A DNA stretch of 64,000 nucleotides from Selaginella moellendorffii (lineage: Eukaryota > Streptophyta > Lycopodiopsida > Selaginellales > Selaginellaceae), in assembly GCF_000143415.4 (NCBI RefSeq), contig NW_003314314.1, positions 250,263 to 314,262 on the forward strand. The letters are read 5' to 3'. This document shows, in pieces, positions 31,585 through 41,267 of the stretch (positions are counted from its first letter, which is position 1; every line of letters starts with the position of its first letter). A program made the translations under genes and the position numbers. A model generated the notes under the pieces. The model made no database searches. It was not told the DNA's origin and was given only the letters and a program-made list of their open reading frames with translations.

Positions 31585-34500
31585 ATGGGAAGGAAGAAGG
31601 AGAAGGCGATCTCTCCAGCGCCTAAGCGCCCTGGCGCGTCCTGGGGAGCTGGATCGCCAGCGTCCAAGCGCTCGGCATCGGCGAGGACGAGAGACGAAGG
31701 AATGGGGGATTTTGGAAGGTGTGTAGCCCTCGTTGTGCTGTATATTCCAGGATTGCTCAAGGAGTCCTCGATTTTGTTCTAGGTACATGACGAACAAAGT
31801 GAGGAAGCTGGGAGAGCAGTTCCAAGCAGAGGCTTCGAATCCAGAGGCTTCCAGGTTTTGTCTTTCTTATTTTTTTCTATAGTTCTCTAGAACTTTTGCT
31901 TTGTCTAGAGGCAATGCCGATGAAAACTCGATAGAAGAGACCACGTCAAAGATTTTTGAAGGGATTTCGATACATGTGAATGGCTTCACCATTCCTTCTC
32001 ATCAGGTGCTCTCTCTGGATTTTATTTTTCTCTTTAGATGAGTGTCTTGGATTTCTTTGGTTTTGGCAGGAGTTGCGGACTCTGATGCTGAGACATGGTG
32101 GCACTTTTGAGAATTATTTTTCGAAGACACGGGTAACGCATATAATCTGCTCCAACCTTCCGCAAAGCAAGATCAAAGAATTCAGGTTTGGAAATCATCG
32201 GTTTATACTGACTGATATGTTACATTTTAGAACTCCAGGTCTTTTAGCAAAGGATTACCAGTTCTGAAACCTGGTTGGATTGTGGATAGCATCGCGGTGG
32301 GAAAGCTTCTACCGTGTACGTTTTCTGACCATCTTGAATGGTTCTTAGTTTCGTTTTGTTGTTTGGCAGGGGCGAGCTATCAGCTAGAGGCGATTTATTC
32401 AAATCAAAGTACTCTGTCTTCATTTTATGGAACCCGGAAGCTTCTTCAAGATGGAACGGAAAATGTTGAAGAGCAAGAACTTGTGGCAGAAGCGAAGCCA
32501 GACACTTCTCATCCGAATTTAGCCGGAGATGGTGCTGGAAAAGAAATCGAATACGATGAGCAAGATGAAGAGGGTGGTGCTGAAGAAGTAAATGTTGAAG
32601 ACGGTCTTAGTGAGAACGAGTACATGGAACATCGCCGATCGCATTCAACACTAGATGATCCCAATTTTGTGCAGAACTATTTTAAGGTAAGCACTGGAGT
32701 TTTTTTCACTTCCTATCGGACGTTTCTTTGCAGTATTCCCGGTTGCATTTTATTGGAACGTGGAGAAACAGATATCAAGCAACTGTACAGATGCAAAGAA
32801 GAGTGACACTTGATCCAGCTTTGGAGAAATCAATTATTCACGTGGACATGGTAATTGCTGGTGACATCTAGATGGGTTCAGTGACTGTTACGTTCACAGG
32901 ATTGTTTCTTTGTTTCTGTCGTGACGAGGAATCGCCCGGAGTTAGATGGCAAGCCCGTCGGAGTGTGCCATTCGGACAGCTCCAAAGGAACTGGGGAAAT
33001 CTCGTCGGCAAATTATGAAGCACGCACCTTTGGTATTCTTAGCTGCCATTTCCAATATTTTCTGAACTGGTATTTTCAGGTGTGAAGGCAGGCATGTTCG
33101 TTAAAACTGCTAAAAAGTGTTGTCCAAATCTGGAAATTGTATCTTACGATTTCGAAGGTTATGAACAGGTACAACGCTATTTATCCTGCGGCTCAAATCC
33201 TGCTATGCTTGTAGGTTGCAGATAAGCTATATGAAATATTGCATCGACATAGTCCACTGGTACAGGTATGCTTTCTCCAAATTGGAGATGAACTAGTTTA
33301 ATCGCTTTCAGCAGGCTATCAGTTGTGACGAGGCCTATCTTGACGTAAGTGGGATGGGTGATCCTGCTTCAATAGCATCTGCAATAAGGCGGGAAATTTT
33401 CGAGGCAACAAGGTGCACTGCAAGTGCAGGAATTTCTGCCAATATTCTACTGGCTCGACTGGCGACCAAGAAAGCAAAACCGAACGGGCAGTTCCAGATA
33501 CATCTCCAAGAGGTAATTACGTCTTTTATTTCATAGCATTCAGAGTTTTGAATTGGGCAGGCGGAGGAGTTCATGATGAACCTTCCAGTTGAGGAACTTC
33601 CCGGCGTTGGATGGGTACTGCGAGAAAAGTTGCACGCATTGAAGCTATTTACATGTTCGGATTTGCGGTTGTTGACAAGTGTAAGTTTGCTGTTCCTCTT
33701 GAAAGTTCTCCTATCTCTACATTCAGGAAACTTTACGCAAGCATTTTGGCGCCAAAACTGGGGAGACACTGTACAATCACGCTCGTGGTATTGACCACCG
33801 TAAAGTGCAGGCTCCGCAGGTTTGTTCAATTTTAACTCTTGAAATGAATTTATTTGCTACTTTAGGAGAAAAAATCAATCGGAGCAGAGGTAAATTGGGG
33901 TGTTCGGTTTTCCACTCTGGCAGATGTAACGTTTTATTTTTCTTAGTTTTTTCCTCTCAAAAGTAAGCATTACGCACTTTTATACAGGCTCAAAACTTCC
34001 TTGTTACTTTGAGTGAGGAAGTTGCATCTCGGTTAAGAAAAGCAGCAGTGCATGGGCGTACTTTTACAATGAAGGTATTGCATAGAGCTTCAAGCCATCA
34101 TTTTCTTTTCTTTTCTTTTTCCAGGTGAAAAAGCGAAAATCTGGAGCAGGCGAACCTGAGAAGTTCATGGGATGCGGCATTTGTGACAACATCAGCCGTT
34201 CTACTACAGTATTTTCTGTGCTCCAACTGGCTAAGTTTTAATGTGCGCTTTCGCAGCTCCCTTCTGGGACAAACTCGAGTGATGTCCTCTCGCGAATTTC
34301 TCGGCAGCTGTTTGGGTCACTAAACCTTGGTAATTTGCATGAAGCTATTTCCGGAGATCTTAATTTTCATTGCAGACGTACGTGATGTACGTGGAGTCGG
34401 CTTACAAGTTACAAGGCTTGAAGATTTATCCAATGAGCAAGGTAATATTAGTTTCTAATAATTTTCGTCCAAAGTCTTTCAAATTTCAGGTGCTAAAGAG

Positions 34501-35474
34501 CAAACGCGTTTGGAGTCCTGGATTACTAATTCCCCTGACAAAAGATTGAAACAACGTACTGACTCTAAACCAGGTGTGTACTTTCTGAAAGCATAAAACC
34601 ACTCATAATACTCAACTCTTTTAACCAGATAGAAGCATAGAGCCTGAGCTCCCCCCCGCTTCTGAAATCGATCCATGCTTCTTGGAATCACTTCCGCCAG
34701 ATCTATTTGATGAGCTTAACAACGCATACAAAGGCGAGCTTGCAAGTATAAAATTGTCAAAGGTTCGGGAAGGCGCCTGTTCAAAAACTGTACGTTCTGA
34801 GCCGATCTGTCTGTACTGCTAAAGTGAGTTTGCTTCTCTTTGAACAGGAAACAGAAGCTTCAAAAGTGGAGAATAACGGGTAACACTTTGTTGACAAAGA
34901 ATGTGAGATAACATTCAAATATACAGGAATTTGTTTCAGTGTGAACAAGACAGCACTGAATCTGATTCAAATCTTGGCAAAGCCAGAGACAAGAAAAATA
35001 GCGACGTGTTCGACGTCTGGGATACCTTGTCCCATTTCCAGACGAGCGAATCAAAGATGCTGCGGGATATGCACGACATTTATACGAGCGTAGACAGTCC
35101 GAAGCACTTGTCTCAAGTTTTGGTGGTTCTAAATGCTACGTCTCACTGCGATGAAGCCGACTCTGACGATTCCATCAGCATATGCTCCAAGTTTATAAGT
35201 CAGTATCTTCTGGCAATCCTCTATAGCGATCTAGAAGAGGTGTCGGCGGTCATCCGGCTTCTCAAAAGGTAAGTTCCTTCTTTTCTTTTGTATGTTGTTC
35301 ATATGTCACTCCTGAACAGGCTCGCAACGAAATCGGATGGTTGGAATCGTGTTTGTGCTTGCGTATTGCCCACGACTCAGGTGCGCATTTGTAAGCTTTC
35401 TTCATTGTTGCACGACTATATGCTTTTCTTCCTGGTAGGACCAAGTCTTACATCTTTATGGCGGCTACCTGTAA
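31585..35474 (+). CDS. REV1: REV1 translesion DNA polymerase / deoxycytidyl transferase
   Basis: The first exon encodes a basic leader ending GMGDFGR, then YMTNKVRKLGEQF. A BRCT domain follows (ISIHVNGFTIPSHQELRTL, GGTFENYFSKTRVTHIICSN). The Y-family core has HVDMDCFFVSVVTRNRPELD, SCDEAYLDVSG with the catalytic Asp-Glu, ASAGISANILLARLATKKAK, LPVEELPGVGW and KFMGCGICDNISRS. After a ubiquitin-binding-type segment (IDPCFLESLPPDLFDEL) comes the C-terminal partner-binding domain, ending VLHLYGGYL. REV1 inserts dCMP opposite abasic sites and scaffolds other bypass polymerases in the nucleus. About 20 short introns are visible. An adjacent cag-cag pair at the 33309-33314 acceptor could add or drop one residue. 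It ends 90 bp from the convergent GT61 gene. Confidence 0.93.
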
Positions 35475-35563
35475 CGATCGAGGCTTTCGAAGTACAAGCT
35501 AACACTAATAACTCCCGGACGCTCAGCCACAAAGTCGTCTCAGCGGAATTCTATACATTTTTC

Positions 35564-36954
35564 TTACTGATGCCTCGTAAGAACATCTTTTAAAATTTGC
35601 TCCAGCCTTGGCAAGTGAAGCCTTATGTTCTGGCCATCGAGGTAAATTCTCTTCCGCTCCGTCCATCCCTTCGCGGTGACCTCATCCGGATTGACTATCA
35701 CAGTGTGATTGAGCCCAAACTCGTCGCTCAAGGTACTCTCCGAAGGTAAAATCTGGTATCCCACGTAGTTTAACCCGGCTTTTTCTGCAGGTCTTCCAAA
35801 GCATGTCTCGGCTGGCCCGTTGAGTCCGAATGGTATAATCTGGATCAAGGTGGAACCGGGACGCATAAACAAGAAGTGTGTCAGAGCGGCCCCGTGAACA
35901 CCAATGAGAACATCTGCCGAATGGAGGAGCGAGTAAATTTCCGAGAGCCGAGTGTTAAAATTGGGAGCAAACGTGTGAACTTCGTAGCCCAGCTTCTCCG
36001 CGAGCGCGATGGTCTCGTTTCTGTTGACGATCACTCTGCTGGTTTCCCGGTTGACGAGGACAAGCATCGGCTTCGTCTTTGGCAACACAACTTGGCCTGG
36101 ATTGAGAGCGATATCGAGTAAGTTTTGGAAGCTCCTCATTGATGTTCCTGCTAATCCCTCTTCTATCAGCAGGTCGCCGTGGATTCTCAGACCAACTATG
36201 ACTTCCGGAAAGCAGTGAACGAGCTGCTCGCGGTCGAAATCCACCACGGGGTAGTGCGTGAGGTGCTTGAGAATTGGGGCGTATTTTCCGGGCCACCAGT
36301 GCTTGAACTGGAGGACCATGAACACGACCTCGCCTTTAAACCTCTGTGCGGTGATGAAGAGCGGAACGAGACCATCGTTGAAGTCGTGGAAAATACTTCC
36401 GGTGTACCCCCCTGTGGAGAATATCACTGCCGGGACCGAGTGCCTCACATCACAAGCCATTTGCTTCGACTTCGGTAAGCTCACCATGTTTACTTCTCCG
36501 ATAGTTTTCATCATCTTTTCCCATTTCCTTGTGTAAGGTCGGATCTTCGCCAGGACATTTGAATGCGCGCTTTGGTTGGCAGACGTCAGTGCGACTGTCA
36601 AGTTGCTGCCTTTCACTCGGACATCCCCCTGCAGGCTGCAGATACTCGTGCTAGGGTGCGAGAAATCGCAAGAGACGCTCTCTCTCGAGGCGAGCCCCTG
36701 CAAAGGCACCTGGACGACTTCAATTGCAATCCTCCACCGGGAAAAGCTGGGGGAAAACTTACAATACAGTCGGAGTTGGCGAGGATGACAGTTGCGAGGA
36801 CTACAAAGGAAGCAGAGCAGGAGCCGAGCAGGACACACGTTGCAACGATGTTGTGGATCTTGGTCATCTTCTTGGGTATGATCTTGTTCTTCCAGAGATT
36901 GAGCCAGTGATGAATCCAGTGCAAATTCACTTCGAGCTTGCAGGCCTTGGCCAT
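35564..36954 (-). CDS. GT61-family glycosyltransferase (DUF563)
   Basis: The ATG at 36954 gives a short cytosolic tail and a signal anchor (IVATCVLLGSCSASFVVLA), a type II Golgi topology. After one intron of about 65 bp the second exon reads SCDFSHPSTSICSLQGDVRV, the GT61 opening. It continues with FSTGGYTGSIFHDFNDGLVP, GLRIHGDLLIEEG, LVLVNRETSRVIVN, IYSLLHSADVLIGVHGAALT, HFLFMRPGSTLIQIIPFG and a C-terminal ERKRIYLDGQNI. Plant GT61 enzymes add xylose or arabinose to xylan or to N-glycans. The exact acceptor cannot be told from sequence. Longer frames upstream use only GTG or TTG starts, so the ATG in GNMAKA was chosen. Confidence 0.9.
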
Positions 36955-37018
36955 GTTTCCTCGCGCTGCTGCGCTGCCAGTGCCGCTTGCGAACAGCTGC
37001 TCCACTAAAGAGTTTCAA

Positions 37019-37420
37019 AAGAGAAAATTTTATGTGGCTACAGCAGATTCTGAAGCGACTCGCTACCGACTTGGCTGTCGATTAGTCCTCGCATGGAGGG
37101 ACCATTGTGTGAGCTACGTGGAGCTCCATTTTCGGTAATAGTTTTCTCTCTCGCGCACTCTTGATACTAACAAAACCTCGCCACAGGAGTACAAGAGCGG
37201 TAGCTACCGAGTCCACTTCAAGTTTGGTAAGTTTGTCACTCACGATCTTTGTGTAGTTGTCAACGTTTCACTTGTTAAATCGGTGAGCTACAGGAGAGAG
37301 CTGCGAGGAAAAATCATTGCTGGAGGTTCTCAAAGGCTTGATTGTCTTCTCTCTTTTCCTCCTTTAATAATTCTTTCTTTTTCACAGGAACTACGCATGG
37401 GGTGAGTGGTGGTGGGCGTG
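37019..37420. other. No gene recognised upstream of the lectin
   Basis: The promoters of GT61 (minus) and of the lectin transcript (plus) must share this interval. It shows no long frame, only short splice-like signals. Confidence 0.4.
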
Positions 37421-37426
37421 TATAAA
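37421..37426 (+). promoter_or_regulatory. TATA box of the lectin transcript
   Basis: tataaa, in the context gggcgtgtataaac, lies 37 bp before an ATG (37463) that opens a secretory-signal-like peptide, a typical TATA-to-start spacing for a very short leader. Confidence 0.5.
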
Positions 37427-37462
37427 CTTTGACATCAGTGTTGTGTGGTCCACTCTAGAGGA

Positions 37463-37537
37463 ATGCCTTGCAAAGTTCCAATCATGCTACCGACACAAGT
37501 GCTTTGCTTTATCATCGCTAGCGTCAGCTATGCCAAG
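37463..37537 (+). other. Signal-peptide-like upstream exon, out of frame with the lectin
   Basis: From this ATG 25 codons encode a classic secretion signal (LPTQVLCFIIASVSYAK at its end) and stop exactly at a gtatgtg donor. The next good acceptor (ctaatag, exon from 37679) leads in this frame to an immediate stop (GCC AAA TGA), five bases before the lectin ATG, so spliced mRNA would carry a 27-codon upstream frame. It may be a relic signal exon, a regulatory uORF, or use an acceptor I have not identified. Confidence 0.45.
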
Positions 37538-37683
37538 GTATGTGCACTGTTTTATTTCATTTTGGCTCTCTAATAAGAATCTTATTAGCTGTATATGTGA
37601 CAATGGCGATCAAGTTAACCTACTGAGAATCTTAAGAAGGCAACCACTTCTATAATTGAGTTCCTTTTTGTCTAATAGGCCAA

Positions 37684-38586
37684 ATGATGTTGAGAGCACT
37701 GGTTTTTTATGTGATAATAGTCGGGATCAAAGCATCTATAGTGGACAAGGGAGAACAAGGTTTATTTGTAAGAGAAACTTTGGACTCAATTGTAAATGCC
37801 ATATACGCTTTAATTGATGGTATTGGAACAGGGCCTATACAAAGAGGTCAAAATGCAGAAGCAAGCATTATAATTGACGATCTCGAGCATGGAGAATTAG
37901 AGGTTGGGATTATGGTATGGATTTACAGTTACACTGAGAATAACTTTGCATTATGTTCAGCTAATCCTAGTGAACATCTAGATGATGGTGATGCAGTAAG
38001 GGAAGAATTGAGAGATTTATTAGATCATTATACACAACATATTTATAGTTATAGTGCATCTTTTATTACGATTGTCACTGAAAATTATGCTTTCCAATAC
38101 ATTGTGAGAAATTACTATAGTAGACATACACTAACCTATATTTATGACTATAAAAACATTTTATATGGCAAACAAGATTGTTATATATATTCAAGTACAT
38201 TAATAAGTGGCTATTTTGACATGCCTCACCAATATTTATTAATGTCACATTTTCTTGTTTCTCCTAATCGTAAAGCACATCTTTATTTACATTCAAATTG
38301 TTATTTGGTATTATATATTGGCAATAATGAAGCGTGGTGGATAAAAAAGGAAAATATTAACTGTGTTTTAAGATTGCAAGCAGATGGAAATTTGGTATTA
38401 TATTCAAATATTAATGTGGTTGTTTGGTCCCCTAATAAGTATTGCATACCCCAACCTAATTGCTATAAAAATACATATTTAAGTTTACAGGAAAATTGCA
38501 ATTTAGTTTTATATACATCTCATAATAAAGTATTGTCTAAAACTCCCTCAATTGAGCCTCTGTGGGATTCTAAAACTAGGTGCTAA
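37684..38586 (+). CDS. Secreted bulb-type (GNA-like) lectin with unrecognised N-terminal domain
   Basis: One uninterrupted 300-codon exon. Residues 2-18 form a hydrophobic signal peptide (ALVFYVIIVGIKAS). Residues about 20-180 form a domain I do not recognise; it has many Tyr and acidic residues (SIIIDDLEHGELEVGIMVWI, EELRDLLDHYTQ). Residues about 181-300 are a B-lectin domain with three mannose-site positions: HSNCYLVLY (203-211, degenerate), QADGNLVLY (232-240, intact QxDxNxVxY) and QENCNLVLY (269-277, Asp to Asn). Six Cys in the lectin half suggest disulfides. The gene is strikingly AT-rich with A/T-ending codons, unlike its GC-balanced, many-intron neighbours. That could mean transfer or a relaxed local origin. 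It ends 53 bp from the convergent protease. A role in mannose-glycan binding is inferred from the family. Confidence 0.8.
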   Translation: MMLRALVFYVIIVGIKASIVDKGEQGLFVRETLDSIVNAIYALIDGIGTGPIQRGQNAEASIIIDDLEHGELEVGIMVWIYSYTENNFALCSANPSEHLDDGDAVREELRDLLDHYTQHIYSYSASFITIVTENYAFQYIVRNYYSRHTLTYIYDYKNILYGKQDCYIYSSTLISGYFDMPHQYLLMSHFLVSPNRKAHLYLHSNCYLVLYIGNNEAWWIKKENINCVLRLQADGNLVLYSNINVVVWSPNKYCIPQPNCYKNTYLSLQENCNLVLYTSHNKVLSKTPSIEPLWDSKTRC

Positions 38587-38638
38587 ATTGAAACTTTTTA
38601 CATTTCTTAATTTTTCACGTCCAAATAAAAATAAGATA

Positions 38639-41047
38639 TTATTTCCAGCTTAATAATCCAAATCTAGAGTTTTGGTAGTCAAGCACAATTAAACACGTCT
38701 TTAGCAACCGGCCACACAAGAGACCAGCCGTGTATTGGGAGACATCCAGATTCCCAACCTTGTACCTCAAGAATAAGGCCTCTAGCTTCTCGAAAACAAA
38801 CCCTCCAAATTCAAGAGTTTGGATCTCTCCAGTGCCAGCCTGCGTACGTACGTGAAGACTAGAGAAATACGTGAAAACTCAAGAGCTCTTACCACAAGGC
38901 CTCCACCTCCACTGCTTGATTCCTTCACACTTCCACATTGCAAGCGCTCATCAATGCCTGGAAAATACTCTCGTGCTGCTCTTGCGTGGAGAATTACATC
39001 GGCTCCGCCAGCACCAGTGTCCAGTAGAAGTAGAACTTGATGGCCGTTGATTTTCGCTGGAACGTAAGGCAGGTTGTCCAGAAGAATCATCTCCTGAAAA
39101 ACTTTACGTGCTTAGCTCGCATGTTTTCTCCATGATAGCAATGCAAAACATACCTGCCATTGTAGATTACTTGAGGGTACGTATGATGCCGGATCGAAAA
39201 CGCACAGCAAGCCTTTGCTCACGGACATCTGTAGATGGATTTAAGAAACACAATGACCACAAACGACAAAATAAAAAAGGAAGGAAGATACATGCCTCAA
39301 TGACGCAGTGGAAGAAAAGGTCGAAGCCGCAAACTCCAATAATCGCTTCGGCTGTTTCTCCGACGCCTCGGACCGAAGTTTCAATGTAGATGGGGTTCAC
39401 AATCTTCAAGCCACCTATCTGGAATTGTTTTCCTCTCACAAACCTGCTTCTTACCTGAGATGAAATGAAATTCACTATGATAATGAAAGGACCCGACCGT
39501 GTCTCTTACCCGAGTTTCAACACCTAGCAAATGAACTTCTCCAAATCCTTCCATGCCAAGTTCTCTTGTCTAGAAAAGTTTGTGAGAGCTTATCAAAAGA
39601 GTTCAATCCTCAAAAACAAAATCTTTCATACCTTGTTAGCGTCGATCATAAGCCCACTGGCCCCTGTGTCCAAGAGGAAGTATCTGAAACCAGGACCACA
39701 TTGAAATTAATAATCCATGCAAAGAAAAGGCATACTACCCAATATCCTGACCATCAACAAGTGGTCGAACCAAGCAGTGCCCACTTTCACATCCAAAGAG
39801 CTGCAAAACAACCAAAGTTTCCAATGAAGAGCTGTGGTTGTCAAAGAGAGAGCTTGCTAACCTTGACATTAGGAGACACCCCAGCGTCAAATTCTGCATG
39901 AGGATACACGCCGTCTCGAGGTAAGAAACGCGACGAAGGCAGTACAAACACGGAACTATCTTCATTACTTCCAACTTTCGAACACGAGACGAAAATGGAA
40001 TCGATAGAACCTGAGCTGGTGACATGGGCAACCGACAGAGGAACTTGGCACTTGCACTCAGGCTAGAAATGGCACCACATTAGTATCGTAGAATCCCAAA
40101 CGAAGACGAGCAAAAAAGAGAGAGAAACCTCTAAAGTTTGCCAGTCCGAGTAGCCCCACGACTCTATTTCTCCGCAGACTTTAGCAACCAGCCGCGAAGG
40201 TAGAAAGGAGACACTGTCCACAACCACACTGGCCACCACCTAAGATCATAGGACCTGCAAAGTTAAGTAATTCATACTCCTCCTCTTCAAAGAAAGAAAG
40301 ACACACGACTTGCCTTGTCAAACTCCTTTATCTTCACATCCAAAATTTGCATGCGAGGATTCACAGCAACCGGCAAGTCCCCAGCGTCGGTCCTGTGCTT
40401 GATGCTTAGTTTTTCTTGTCCTTCCGCCGTGAGCCAGTAGCCATTGCGGATCCAAGCGGTGAGCAAACAAAGCTACACAAGATCATACTTACATCGTAAG
40501 TTGATAGAGCGTGAAAAGACAACTAACCTCGAGGCTATCAAGCTGGAGTTTCGTCACTCGACCAGCAAAATCAGCGTACCAAGTGTTTCTTCCATCGTGA
40601 GCCCATTCCACAGTGAAATGCTCGCCTTTAAATCTCTCATGGAAGCGACCATCCGCGCACCAAGTAAATTTGTAGTCGCCTTTCATATCCATAAACCATT
40701 GCTTCCCTACGTGAAAGAAAAATCGCTTTAGCCCAACCTTTGAGAATGAGAAGCCAAAATCCCGACAAAGAAAGAGCGCAAATTCTAGCGAAAACATCGA
40801 ACGAACCTGTCATTGTGATGAATTTATCAGCGCATTCGCCCTCCACATTCTCAATCCCTAGAGCGTCCCTCATTCTTTCGATGCACTCCTCCACAGGGAC
40901 CAAAATCCTCGCCGCCGCAGCGCAGAAGCCGCGAATCTCTCTCCTCCTGCTGCTGCGATGGCGATGGCCACAGCAAAACAAATCCCTCGCTCGCATTGCG
41001 CGCTCTCCCCTGGGATCAAACACACCGCTCGCGCAGACCATCGCCAT
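38639..41047 (-). CDS. Bilobed retropepsin-like aspartic protease family protein
   Basis: The ATG at 41047 gives a basic N-terminus, an Arg/Ala-rich stretch, then ERMRDALGIENVEGECADKF. Next comes a segment with Trp/Gly motifs (WFMDMKGDYKFTWCADGRFH, RNTWYADFAGRVTKLQLDSL), and two clan-AA lobes. Lobe 1 has GYFLLDTGASGLMIDANKT and GVGETAEAIIGVCGFDLFF; lobe 2 has NLPYVPAKINGHQVLLLLDT followed by GAGGADVILHARAA and ends VGNLDVSQYTAGLLCGRLL and LDYQNSRFGLL. Each lobe keeps a DTG catalytic triad. Retropepsin-like lobes duplicated in one chain are known in plant and bacterial aspartyl protease families. The N-terminal module resembles none I can name. About ten short introns. A partial dead copy of its 5' part lies at 44590-45400. 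Confidence 0.75.
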
Positions 41048-41267
41048 GGAGCGATGGACGGCACAGATGCTATCTAGGGCTAAATCCAGAGCCGTCCGAT
41101 GACGATTTTGGCGCTCCTTTATCCTTGAGGTTTTATATTGACTTTCATTGACTTAGGTTGACTGACTTGCACTGACGTTTTGAGCTCTTCGACACTCTTT
41201 CTTCCCAAGATCATGCGTGGTCTTTTGCGGCAATTGCCAAAAGTCCTCCGGCAAAAAAGATCTCGTC

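Noticed and set aside
36955-37018. Longer GT61 starts
   Set aside because: Upstream starts are GTG or TTG only. The ATG at 36954 directly precedes the signal-anchor region.
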